From positions 15,488,855 through 15,552,854 of the forward strand of contig OZ234501.1 of assembly GCA_965153455.1 (NCBI GenBank): a stretch of 64,000 bases of DNA, given 5' to 3'. This DNA comes from Sphagnum compactum. Taxonomy: Eukaryota > Bryophyta > Sphagnopsida > Sphagnales. Positions 12,285 through 24,499 of the stretch are shown one piece after another. The notes beneath the pieces are model-generated. The model searched no databases, was not told the origin of the DNA, and worked only from the letters and a program-made list of their open reading frames with translations. The position numbers were made by a program, and so were the translations under genes. The stretch's first letter is position 1, and the number at the start of each line of letters is the position of its first letter.

Positions 12285-12600
12285 TTGTTCACCACGACAC
12301 GTTCAGGCACGCTGTCCCTCCACTGCCCGGAGCGGAAAGTAATCGCTGCTCGGTTACCCGCCTCACGCGCTGCCTTTCTCCGCAACTCCCACGACACTCA
12401 GTCCTCCGACCGGTCACCGCCGGAGACTCCGGGCTTGGACGGGACGCGCCTTCAACACGGCCAGGGTGACTCCACAGGCAGTCCCAAGACCACACCTTCC
12501 TGCCCCCGCTAGGGTTACAGATGGCCACTACACCACCCAGCTGCTAAAAGAGGCCGCTCTTCTGTAATATATACACCCCGCTCTCTATTTTGCCAAACAA
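12285..12600 (+). promoter_or_regulatory. GC-rich, CpG-containing patch followed by a TATA-like site
   Basis: About 240 bp (12285-12525) are strongly GC-rich and carry many CG dinucleotides, unlike the flanks. A TATA-like TAATATATACACC follows at about 12565. This looks like a promoter-type island, but no downstream coding sequence was recognised. It could be a relict or drive a noncoding transcript. Confidence 0.3.
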
Positions 12601-12709
12601 TATGGGAGAATAGGTAGCACAGCAGAGTGTGTCCCAGCCTTGGATTGCATTGCAGATGGTGTCTGTGTGTCACAAGACGTTTTGTGTTTTAACATTACGA
12701 CGGAACCAG

Positions 12710-13380
12710 CGGCAGTTAGGGGGAAGGGGTGCACCTTCATTTTTTCATCAAAAATTTTTTTTATTGTTGAGGGGGAGGGGGGTGGAGGTTAATGTTTTTT
12801 TTCTTTTTTATTTGACTTATGGAAAGGGGGAAAAGGGGAGGGGAAGGTTAGTTTTTTTTTTTTTCTTAAAACCCTCTTTTAATTGGGTTAGGGGTGAGGG
12901 TAGGGGAGTCAAGGTTCTTTTTTTTTTAATTTGTTGAAGGGGGAGGGGAGGGGGTTGATTTTTTTTTTAATCCATTATGGGGGGTGGGGTTGGTTTTACT
13001 AATTCAATCTTAGTTAAATTGAATTAAGAGGGGGGGGGTGGGGGGTGTAATGTTATGAAAGATTTTTTAATTTTTCGTTCAAGGTGGGTTTAAAGTTAGG
13101 TTGCAATTTTTATTTTTATTTTCCTTTCTCCATCCTCTTTCTTATATTTATTCATTGTTTAGGGGGAGGGGGTGCGCCTTGATTTATTTTTTTAATTTAT
13201 TTTACTCTTGAGGGGGAGGGGGGGTACAAGTTAATGTTTTTTTTTTCATCTTTCATTTAACATGTGGAAGGAGGAGGGGAAGGGGGTTCAGTTTTTTCTC
13301 AAAATTTTTTTTTCATTGTTGAGTGGTTAGGGAAGGGGTCAGGGTTTTTTTTGTTTTGATATGTTGAACATGGATGGGAG
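12710..13380 (+). repeat. G-run/T-run minisatellite, potential G-quadruplex cluster
   Basis: Degenerate units of roughly 60-90 bp alternate runs of G (GGGGGAGGGG and similar) with T runs of 8-12. About eight such alternations are visible. The + strand carries almost all the G runs, giving repeated G3+ tracts that fit the G-quadruplex pattern. No coding sense is seen. Confidence 0.7.
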
Positions 13381-15413
13381 AGTGTGTATTATAATTTTGG
13401 GAAAATTAACAAAATTTTGACACTAAATTCTAAATTCTGGAATCCTGGGTGGCTGGAGTGGCGTAGCCACGGGTTACCCACTAGTTATTACTAAAGGATC
13501 TCCCCACCCAGGGGCTTTACCCTAACACTTTCATTGTTCTGATCTGTAAGTGAAGAAAAGAGTCACTAAAGACAGGGATATGATGGAAGGCACTGTCATT
13601 CTACTTGCACCTGAGAATGGTAGGGCTTCCGGCTTCATATGACTTAAACTTCTTGCATTTACATTTGAACTTCGGATCTTTGCAATGGGACTTCTCACTT
13701 TTTTGACATTTTTTTCTACCAAGAACTTCTGTATTTTGTACCAGGAATTCAGATGATTTCATTCGGACTTGCTTCATTACAATATATTGTCAGTTCATAC
13801 AATGTTTTAATTTGAAACTAGTAGATGAATCATCCCACTGAGATTAAAAAATCATGGAAAAAATAATTCTTTGTCAATAGTCAATACCAAAACTTTGGTT
13901 GTGAAGAACATGAAACAATCCACTCTGCCAATTGCATTATAATTTTTTTTGTACATATATGTAGTGTTTGTGTTCGACCCATTTGAAAGGGTCTTGGACT
14001 GATTTGAAAATTGAAAGTGTAATGTGCATATGGAACACATATAAATACTTTTGGAAAGTCCCCCTACCCAAGCACAAAGTGAGAATATAAGTAAATATGG
14101 AGACACACACATACATGTGCAAACCCATAACAAGAATTGAAAATTCCAAACCACTGAAGTTTTGTTTTGTGTTTTGCAGTTCTCACCAAATCTTTCTTCA
14201 GGAACATTTTGGTTACATTTATTTATGTACATTTTATTCACATTTGATTTCCTCACAGAAAAGCTCAAATCTCACAAATGCAAACAAGACGTTCGTTTTT
14301 CTACAACCCAGAAAAGGGTGTTTTTGAACTTCTTTTTTTCTTGGTTTTTCTTGTATTTAGGGTTTAAGGTATACGGGATATAAGGATTAAGGGTTGAAGG
14401 TTTTAAGGGTTTAAGAGAAAGTTAGAATGCTGAATTTTTTCTTGCTTGCGAAATTATAATTGTTTCAGCAACGAAAAACACATTCAACAATCATGCACAA
14501 ATTCTGTCGTAGGGAAAAAAGGATCCCATGCATACTCCCGCGAAGATTTGTGAAAGATTTACAAAAGATGTGCTAAGATTTGCTAAAGACGTGCGAAGAA
14601 ATTTTGTGAAAGATGTGTGAGAAATTTTGTGAAAGAATTGTGAAGAAATTTTGTGGGATTAATGTCCCCAAAATCGTAGCAAAATTTGCTTCAAGGGATT
14701 GTTTGGAGCTCGCAGTCTTGTGGTGGAATTGCGTTTCAGTCGCTGCCTTGCAAGCCAGCAAGAGAGAGAGCACAAACTTGTACAAGAAGAGCGTGAGAAG
14801 CTTTGCAATGAAGACGACGAGTTTCCATCAGGAAAGGTGATGGTGCCGGAAGCTTTGCATTAGGTGGATTGCAGTGCGATGGCATTATTATACTCAAATT
14901 CTCGTAAAGGGAATGATCTCCGGATGCTTCCAAACTTTTTGACTCTGCTCGCCATCATCATATCTTGCTTCGTCGTAAGTCTGCGAGATTCCGGCAGAGA
15001 TGCAATCACAGAAGACGCTACGGTACTATCGAGACCCTTTGTTTGTGTGTCGCGCAACTTGCCTGGCGCGCAGTGGGTGTGTGCGCTGTTTCAGCTATTT
15101 TTGTCGCTGCGGTTTTTGGAAATTCGCCTTCGTGCGTGCGCGTGTTGCTTTTGTGTGTGTACGCTTGTACCCAGGCAAGCAAGCAAGGGGTCCAACTCTA
15201 ACGTCCAGGAAGAAAACAGAGATTGACGAGTTCTAAGTGTTGGGGTTTAGGAGAGTCTTCATTCATGTCCGGACTGCTCAGATCTGAAAAGAAGAGAAGG
15301 AGGAGAAGGAGGAGGAGGAGGAGGAGGAAGAAATCCTCTCAACTGTGGAATTGGGTTAGCAGCAAAAGACTTGAAGGTTCAGTGCTTCAGGGACCTGCTT
15401 CCCCCTCCGAGTC
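13381..15413 (+). other. Upstream region and probable leader of the IQD gene
   Basis: No separate gene is recognised. 14598-14655 holds short direct repeats of GAAATTTTGTGAAAGA-like sequence. From about 14650 the composition becomes more gene-like, and a purine-rich AGG run lies at 15295-15331 just before the IQD start. Leader exon(s) are therefore likely between about 14.7 and 15.4 kb. The 120-codon open frame at 14864-15226 has no recognisable motif. Confidence 0.4.
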
Positions 15414-16090
15414 ATGGGTGCTTCCAGCAACTTCTTCAAGAGGATTTTGACTGGAGGTACTAGACGAGGAGCAGCAGCAGCGGGCGACAACAGATCCAAT
15501 CCTGACAAGTCTGTTTCCGACAAGGCGTCCATCTCCGAGTCTACTACGCCTTCTTCCGAACGCTCGCACCCCTCCGACTGTAAAGATGATTCTTCTTCTG
15601 TAAGACATACACACAAAACTTGTATCATGATCACAGTCTCCTCTTGACCCCTTCTTGAACCTACCTTCTTGTGTTTTCTCGGGTTGTTGCTACAGTCTTT
15701 GTTACATGCAGCTCCAGTAGTCATGCTTTTGTCAATGTGTGTTTGCCAGATTGTCTCTGAATACCCAACCAGGAAGATCCACATTTGTCATGGCTGCAGG
15801 GAAAGCAGCTGGTGAGCCAGCAAAGGAGATCACATGAAAGGGGAGTCCATAAGACTAGATGGACATTGTGGAAGCAAGGAATGGACAATGGCGAGCACCG
15901 TGATGACAGAGAGGAGCAGCAGTCCATCACAAATTACAGCCAGGAATTCAAGAGGGAACCACATCACCACCACCAGCAGATGATACTCGATGATGCCTGT
16001 GTTGAAATCCCATCTTCCACTTCCCATGCTCTGCTCATGGCTGATTGGGCTGCCCTTCGCATTCAAACTGCATTCCGAGGATTCTTGGTC

Positions 16091-16129
<39 letters not shown>

Positions 16130-18401
16130 TGCACAAGCATAGAAACAATCTACTGGTCAACCCTAGGGTCTGAGCCCTTGTGAATTCTGAAGAAATGTGT
16201 GCGCAGAAGTAATCAAGATTTGGGTTTCTGGAATGGGACTGTAGGCAAGGAGAGCTTTGCGAGCTTTGAAGGGACTGGTACGTCTGCAAGCACTAATACG
16301 CGGCCATGCTGTGCGAAGGCAAGCTGCTATTACTCTGAAATGTATGCAAGCTCTGGTTCGTGTGCAAGCTCGAGTGCGGGCTCGTCGAGTGCGAATGACA
16401 GAGGAAGGTTTGGCTATCCAGCAAACCATCTCTCAATCCCGCCTTATGGAAGCTCAGATCCGTGAATCAGAGGTATGGAAAATTTTCTCCTTCCCCAAGT
16501 CTCTAGGCCTTTTTGTGACCCCAAAACACTCCTGCAAAACCCTTCCTCGATGATTCAGTAACAATCACTTCAAACTGTGCAGTGTGCAAATCTAGAGTGT
16601 CAAGCAAATTGCAAGAACACTCTAGTATTGTTTGGCTCAAGCAGAAGTGATTCCATGTTTGGAGGATGCGGGTTTGCAGATGGGTTGGTGTGCAAGCTCT
16701 GGGACAATACAAGACATTCAAGCAAAGCTTCAACAGAAACAGGAGGGAATCATCAAGCGCGAGAGAGCCAAAGCATATGCATCAACCCATCAGGTACATA
16801 ACATTCCTGTGAAATGAAAAACATGGGACAAAGGATTCTTGTGAAACAGAATGAGCAATGGGCATGAAGAAGGACCTTTCTTGTGATTCAGGAAAACGGG
16901 CTTGATGGCATTCATAGGTATACAGCAGATTGCAAGGAAAGCAACAGCAACAGCAGCAGCAGCAGCCCTCTCAGTGAAGAGACTTGAGAGCTTTGATTGT
17001 CAGGCACAGCTCTGGGCATCTCTTGTTTTGATTTTATTTTTTTTGTGTTTGTTGCAGTGGCAACCAAAGGTGGTGACAACAGGGGGGAATTCACAGGTGT
17101 ATTTTCACCATGAGGGGGATACACACTGGGGTTGGAGCTGGCTGGACCGATGGATGTTGGCACGGCCATGGGAGAATCACATCCTTGATTGTGATACAGG
17201 AGTGAAGGAGGATCTGACACAACATCACTACACAGACAATCAATTAATGCAGAGCTTGGTGGAGGATTCTAGTGCTCCATTGCAAGCTGTGTTGACAACC
17301 AAGGCAGCAGATGCAAATGATCTTGCATATATGTCTCCTATCACTTCTACTCTGATTCAGTTGCAAAGACAACAGGAGCAGATGTTGGGTGGCTATCATG
17401 TCAGTGATTCACAATCTGATCCCTCATCCACACCACCCTCCCAAGCAATTCTGTATAACAGGGAAAACATGCAGCCAGCAGCTGCTGGACAGAGAAGCTA
17501 CATGGCAGCTACTAAGTCAGCACAGGCAAAGATTCGCTTGCATACGACTAGGACCTCAAAGCAACAACAAAATGTTGATTATGATCATCTGCCAGGGCCA
17601 AGAAAGCATCTCTCTGCTGCTGCTGCTGCAGCAGCCAGACATGAACCCTCACAGGAACAAGTCTCTCAACACTTTCTCACAGGAAGCTCGAGGATTAGGT
17701 CCAAAGCTTTTCAAGGTACAGCAAGTATCATGACATCAGCTTCTGGCAGCAGATCTCTTCAACAGACTGGCACTCACAAGCTGAGTGAAATGAAGCAGAT
17801 ACCAGATCATGGTTTGGAGAGAGCCTCAAGCAAGTACGTTGATTATTTGACAACATCCTCAAACTCAGAAAGGCCATTGACACCTCGAAAAGCAGCAGAT
17901 TTACTCATAAACTCTTACAAACAAGAAAGGAATAATTCTCAGAAGCCTGGAAGCTCCCTACTACACTCGACATTCAACTATGATCAAAGGCGCTCCTCAC
18001 ATAAGGATCATCAGGGGGATCAGTTTCTAAATAACTCATACAGCTATGAAAGACCTCTCAAGAGTTCTAAAGATTTGTACCAACCATCTCGCAAAAGTGC
18101 AGATCTTGCAACAATGTCCTCTTCTCACAAACAAAACAAAGCTCCAGCAGGCAATTATCTTCAGCAATCATACAATCTTGAGAGACAGAGCTGTGAAAGA
18201 CCATCATTTTGCAGGAGTAATGGGGATGACCATCATCATCATCCTGCCAGAAAGTCAGATTCAAGGCCTCATAGCAGCAAAGGTAATGGTGGAGATTATC
18301 TCCATAAATCCTATCAATCAGACAGACAATCAATCCACAGTGGTGACTACAACACCTCCCTCAAATCATCTCATGCAGATTTCAGAAAACCTTTCAGATA
18401 G
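15414..18401 (+). CDS. IQ67-domain (IQD) calmodulin-binding scaffold protein
   Basis: Exons 15414-15599, 15800-16087, 16245-16472, 16680-16793 and 17058-18401 are all joined in phase 0 by GT-AG introns and give 719 residues. The N terminus [11 protein letters not shown] is IQD-like. The IQ67 region begins near residue 144 ([14 protein letters not shown]) and continues in exon 3 ([20 protein letters not shown], then [18 protein letters not shown]). The intron splits it after FRGFL, as is usual in IQD genes. Exon 4 gives [14 protein letters not shown] and exon 5 opens with [17 protein letters not shown], both family hallmarks. A DUF4005-like [14 protein letters not shown] follows. The remaining 250 residues are S/Q/H-rich and probably disordered. 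IQD proteins bind calmodulin through IQ motifs and link calcium signals to microtubules and membranes. The second intron carries a (CT)n run. Confidence 0.93.
16093..16127. repeat. (CT)n microsatellite in an IQD intron
   Basis: About seventeen CT dinucleotides start a few bases after the donor of the second IQD intron. This is a likely polymorphic site. Confidence 0.9.
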
Positions 18402-21400
18402 ATTTGTAGGATGACATGGACATACTTAAACTACTACATGAATTTTTGCACTACAATCTTCAGCAGCAGACAAGGGATGTGTGTGCTGCTGACGGCAGCA
18501 GCTTGTACATCAAATCCCTTCTTCTGTGCGCACAACCCACATGTTGAAGCTCATTCTCTTCTACTCATCTGTATTTGTTGAGACATTGAAGCTGATCATA
18601 CTTTGTGATTGGCATTCTTAAGCTTTATAATCACCACACAATTCTTTCTTGTTGCTCTTGCAAATTTTGGGTTTTTCTGGAACTGACATGAACTGGGTTA
18701 GTAGTACCATCAAAGTTGGTTCAATTATGGTGGAGTTTTTTTCTCTGCAATTCCAGAGAGATCTTTGTGAGACAATTCTTCTATTGCTGGTGATGTTTCC
18801 ATGTGTGCAATGTTTTTTTGGTCTGACCAGGATCTCCAGAACTTTGTTTATCCCACAACATCAATGTTGATTTGAGTCATTAGTGATGTACAAACAACAA
18901 AATCTGAACATGAGATCATTGAAAGTTATCCTTCAACACCCAGTTACATGATTGAGGATTGTCTTCATGATCATGTACTATAAAGCAAGGCAAAAGTATT
19001 TGGCCTCGTAACTTATATCTCAATTTTCCTCATAATCGTCATTGATTTAGAGAACAAATTGTTGAATTGCAACTTCAACATAATCTTTTCACCTAGAGGT
19101 GACATGTGTAATTCCACTTTCAATGTTGAGTTCACATCATTATCCTTCCTGTTGGTAGACATTCCAAGCTCTCAACCACCCTAGTGCTGACATATTTCGT
19201 GCCATGTATAACCTTTTTCATGTTTTTGGTGATATCATAAATAGGTTTGCTTCCACTAAAGCTGGTGGTTGATGACTTTTCATCATAATGAAACTTTTGC
19301 TTGGTGGAAGATTATGTTGATCCAATTGTTTGTCCATTGTGAGGAGTTATCACTTGTTTACAACATGGGCAATTTCGCATGTTAATGAGGATCTATATAC
19401 TTCAGCCTCGTGTTAGAAATGTTTCTTTCAATGCTCTTGTTGTGAAAGATTTATAAGATTTTGCAAGCTTGTAGCTAGTTTCATCTTTAAAAGTCGAAGT
19501 CTCATAAATAAGTTGTGTATGAGCCTATATCAAGAGGTGAACATAGAAATGTAAATCATCTTGGCTATGCACCAAGGGAAAGGAAAAGAGATGGTTACAT
19601 TCAAAACACTGTTTTACACGGTCATACCCTCGTATTGGGCTTCCCACCCTATTTTGTGTTCTTGGTTTTTGGTTTCTTGAGACCTTACATACAACATTCA
19701 ATTGTGGCTTTTTCTTTTATTCAACTTAAATTTCAAGGTTCCACATGTACACTTGGGGCGAAGATTGTTATGAATTTTGCAATCAAAGATAAAACAACAT
19801 CGTAAGTCAAATTTTAGGTTCAACTTGTTCATAGCTTTGAGAAACACAAGAACAACATAAGAAAAATATGTTTACCAACCATGTAACAAATGGTGAAACT
19901 TCATTATGGAAATAACATCTAGTTTCACCAACATATTAAAACCAACATGACCATTAACAACTCATTCCATTCATCATTATTCAACTAATAAAATTGTAGC
20001 ATTTGAGTTCAAGCTTTTCATATCAATGTAGTTTTACCACATGTTTCATATTTCTATATAAATATTTATCATGCATCAATGACTCTCAAGGGAGGGTTGT
20101 AAACTACTTTCACAAACTAAAATCAAGTTGAATTCAAATATAAAATTCAAAAAAAATTCATCCAAAGCTTTCACATCATTATGTATATATACATTGTTGA
20201 TTAAAAAGGTTATAATGTCAAACAAAGTCCATGAAAACCAATTCACAACTTTCCATAAGTTTACAACCTCTAGTAATATTCACCAAGTTGCAAGTTGTTC
20301 CTCATAAACTTGTGGTTGGAAGGAAACTAATGTCACAAATGGTCCTTTCATTCTAACATAGATTGAAGAACATATATTGAAGGTTTAGAATCACTTAATG
20401 TTACAATATATTTTATATCAAAACTTCATGTAAATTTTTGACATTCGTAAATGAAGATCATCCATGAACATACAATTTTCATCCACAAATAAAGTTTATT
20501 CATATTTCTTTCCATTGATAATTATGAATATACTTCATCCATTGTGCATTTTTATTCAATGATGTTCATCCATCAATATTCATTTTTTTCATTGATCATT
20601 TATATGATACTTACAACTCATGTTCGACATTACTTAATTCCTAAGATGGCCAATCATAAAATAAATAATAAATAAATAACAACAATAGTATGCCAAAATT
20701 CTTAATAATCAAACACAAAACCTACTTTAAATAAGCAACAATTCAAAACACTAAGATACCAAAATAACTTTCAAACTTATGAGAGGACTTAGCATACTTA
20801 CCAAATACAACTACTATCAAAATTCTAAAACATTTAGGTTAAGGACTTGGATCCCTTTTTCAAAAAATCAATCCATTGTGCATTAATTATTTTGACAAGA
20901 TTTTTCGAACATGAGTTGTAAGTATGCTATTAAAAGGTTGTTTAAATAATGGGTTTATGAAAACTTCAATGAAAATTCATGACTTAGCTCCCCAAATAGT
21001 TAGAAATACATTTAATGCAACTTATCAAATTTAGTCTAGTCTTCATCATGTTAAAGTACAACCTTGTCACATAATTTGTTTAGTTTGATTCATTTTTAAA
21101 TATTTTCATTTTATGGAAGGCCATTTAAAAGAAAACAAAATCCTAACCATACATTATTAAAATTTTAAGGCATTTAACTCAAAACCTTCCTCGTTTAGGT
21201 AACAATCCAAACCATTGAGATATCTTAGTAACATAATTAACAAGTAGGAGACTTAATGTAATTATTGATTATTGTTGAAATTCAAGAATAATATTCAAAT
21301 TGGCATTGTTAGGCCCTTTTTCCAAAAACTAAGTATTTCAACAAAGAACTATCAATTATTAATTGTGGGTACGGTATATAACCTCTTTATATAGCTTATG

Positions 21401-23074
21401 TCATTCATGGTTTCATGTATGTTTAGGATTATCCTTTAATCTAATTTATTTATAATTTGTGACAATTTTTAAAATTTTGTCTTTGTGATATTTTTTGTTC
21501 TTCTAACATTTCTAAACTATAATTAAGGTGCACATTGAAAATGTTTAGATTAAGGTTATTAAACACCTACATCATGGCAAGTTTATTCCATTTTATGGAA
21601 ATGATTAGTTTTAAAACTAAAAAAATGTGATTAAATAAAGATGCAATCATACAAAGCATCAAAGGAGCTTAAACTAAGTTTTAATGTTGAACAAGATATG
21701 GGCTCCAAAATAATCATGATGGAAAAAATTTAATCAAACCCATAAATGATTTTTTATTTTAAAAATGTTGCATGAACCTTTTTAAATTGTCAAAATGATT
21801 ATAAAAATGGCTTATCAATCATAATTACATATAAGATTAATAATCAAATTTTTCATGTAAAAATAATTATATTGTATTTTAATCTTTTTTATATAATTAT
21901 GAAAGGCAAGCATAATTGAATGATTTTTTAATCCAAGCAGGAAAAAATTACTTGTTGCATTGAATGGACTATTTGTTAGAAGATGCCAAATAGACTAATT
22001 TGCTTACTTAAAAAAGTGATGTGTTATTAGATCTAGATTTTGTTGTTTCGTGCAAAAACCATTGTGCATTTTAATTTTTTTTCATCTTGGTTTTTTAACC
22101 TTTGCATCTATTTGTATCATATGAATTTTTCTACAAATCTAGTGTCCTTTAATAGTCTAAAAGGTGTATTAGCCTATCATTGAGTTTTTTCTTTAGATCT
22201 CTTTGAGAGGCATTGTTTCATTTACATTGTTGCCACCATCTTACCGGCATTCTTAGGATGTTTCATCTTTGGCCTCTAAATCTTTGTTTCACCAATGACC
22301 TTCCACTTAATAGGCTTTGGTTCATATCAACAATGGCACCCTCCTTTCCCAACAATAGTTTGAAACAATTTATGACCTATTACCCCCTATGGTTTGAGTG
22401 TATCTCCATTTTCTAAACTCATTGTTAAATAGTTTGAATGCCTATAGGACTTTATCTTTGAATGCATACACCATCAAACCTTCTATAATATTTTCTCTAA
22501 CATGGAACATCCAATCTTCATTAAGTCACATCATTTTAATTTAAGCCCAAATGCATTAGCATAGTTCATAGTTTGGCATGTCCTCATGGAGATTTCTTTT
22601 TTGCTTGATTTTTTCCACTAACCAAAAATTTGGTCTAAACCAATGTTGGGTGGTTATTAAAAATAAGAATAGACTCTTTGCAATAATTAAGGTGGATCTT
22701 GGGATTTATAATTGCAGTTTTCAATGAAACCCCAATTTTGATATATATACCATGATTTTCAAAAAATTAAAAAAATCCCAAAAAACCATTGATTATTTAC
22801 TAGTTTTTTCATGAAAATTGTAATTTTTTTAAGATTTTGAAATAAATGATGGTTCTATGATTCTAATTTTTTCAAAGAATTGGAACCGATGGTTCTTTAA
22901 TTATGAATTTTTTAAAAATCAAAATCAACAATTTTCTGAAATTTTGAATAACTACCCGATATTGGTTTGACCTACCCCATTCTTTAATACCAAGTTTTTC
23001 TCTTTATGTGTGCCCCCATCAATGTATTAGATATTCATTTCTTACAATGCACCCATGGTAATGCTAAGTGCCTA
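18402..23074. other. AT-rich gene-poor DNA downstream of IQD
   Basis: The first few hundred bases are probably the IQD 3' UTR. The rest is very AT-rich with no open frame showing known motifs; the largest, at 19515-19805 (96 codons), is not recognisable. No RNA gene, retroelement domain or structured repeat was identified by reading. Confidence 0.5.
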
Positions 23075-23180
23075 CACTAGAAGAAAAGAAGGGATTTTCA
23101 ATTGGTTTTTGCAACTAATTTTTAGTTGCAAACAACATTTGCAACTATTTTTCCTTTAATTGCATTGGACAAGTCACAAG
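23075..23180. mobile_element. CACTA-like transposon terminus (one end)
   Basis: Sequence from 23075 begins CACTAGAAGAAAAG, close to the CACTACAAGAAAA terminus of plant CACTA (En/Spm) elements. It is followed by GCAACTAATTTTTAGTTGC, the kind of GCAAC subterminal repeats these elements carry. The matching opposite end (TTCTTxTAGTG) was not found in the window, so this may be a truncated element. Three bases CTA precede it, which could be half of a 3-bp target duplication. Confidence 0.4.
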
Positions 23181-23492
23181 CGACAATCATAGATGGATGG
23201 AAAAAAAAGTCAACAAAATATTGGTTCATCCCTTGACCCATCATATACGTATTGTAACATGCAACTAATTTGGAACTAAATTGGTAAATTTTTTGTTCTT
23301 ATGGTATGCTACCACGTATCACCAACATAATATATTATCATTATTATTATTTTATTTATGCAATTATCTTGAACATGGAAAGGGAGAGGTTGGGATTTGG
23401 CCACGTGGAAGTACACATCTTGGTTCATGTGCCTTAACAGTGTGTGGCTTCCAACGACCCACATGTGATAATTCACAACAAATGTGATAATG

Positions 23493-23790
23493 ACATGTGG
23501 CATAATGGCAAATTAAATGAAATGTTTTATTCTTATTTTTAGTCAATTTAAGTTCTTCATTTGGACTGGTCACAAATCTAACATGTGGCATAATATCAAT
23601 ATATTGCTTGAATGTTTAAATTTCTACTATTATTTGATCTAAGCCGGTTATTTGGACTAGTCCCGATGCTAACACGGGGCATAATATCAAAATATTTCAT
23701 GAAATGTTTTATGCGTATTATTATTCAAACTATGTCATTCATTTCAATTAGTCATGATGATGACCTATGGCAAAATATTGATGTATTAAA
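23493..23790. repeat. Diverged ~90-bp tandem repeat, about 3.3 copies
   Basis: Copies start at about 23493, 23581, 23672 and 23763 (spacing 88, 91 and 91 bp). Each opens with ACATGTGGCATAATAT-like sequence, passes a TTTTATT-rich middle and ends near TTTGGACTGGTC-like sequence. Copies are clearly diverged. The array sits about 400 bp inside the CACTA-like terminus, where such elements often carry repeats. Confidence 0.65.
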
Positions 23791-23794
23791 AGAT

Positions 23795-23935
23795 TTATGG
23801 GGAACAAATTTCCAAGGGGGAGCAAATTTTTCTGAGGAAGCAAAGTTCCTCTAGGGAGCAAATTTTCAAGGGGGAACAAAATTTTCAAGGGGAGAAAATC
23901 CCCTCTTGGGGAGTAAATTTCCCCTGAGAAGAAGG
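23795..23935. repeat. Short degenerate repeat of GGGGAACAAATTT-like units
   Basis: Roughly 20-25-bp units combine a G run with GCAAATTT or its complement. On the minus strand they translate to a periodic leucine/proline pattern (LLPRGTLLPQKNLLPLGN), reflecting the repeat rather than a proven protein. Confidence 0.5.
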
Positions 23936-24499
23936 ACAAATGTGAACTGAAATATGTGCATTTAAAAAAAATGTGTTATAATGAAAATTGCATTGGTTAT
24001 TGGAATATTGGTAAAAATTATATGATTATAACCATCAATCTTCCCTCCTACGTCCTAGACTAGCTCCTCCTCTTTGCAATAGTTATCATAGACTATAATA
24101 ATGTTCAACAAGTTGTTATGTCCTATGTCACTAGGCTGGATTTCCACCACCCAAGGCCAACAACCATTCACAATCTGGGCATCTAGGTTGTCAATTCCAA
24201 AACTTTTTACTTTGCTTCATAAAAGGTCACTTCTTGACAGATGCCCGATATGTCATTTGCAACATAGTCTGCAACATCATCGAAAAAATCAAACTCAGTG
24301 TGTCCACTTGTGGTAGGAGTGAATAATGCCCAACTACCAACAACCTCCAACTGCTAGAACTCACCTATACAAAAAAAACTAAAAACCTTTTTTTTGCTTT
24401 GTGATTTAGTCTTAACAAAACAATGTAATTGTAAACCTCTTATCCCAACCAAAAGTAGACCTTGTTACCCCTTGCACTTTGTCCTCCAACCATCGTGTT

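Noticed and set aside
14864-15226. 120-codon frame upstream of IQD
   Set aside because: Hydrophobic/Cys-rich without recognisable motif; more likely leader of the IQD gene, whose typical MGAS start is at 15414.
16902-17057. Upstream in-frame extension of the last IQD exon
   Set aside because: It is the end of an intron: a TTGTTGCAG acceptor precedes the family motif region, and the joined exons make a standard IQD protein.
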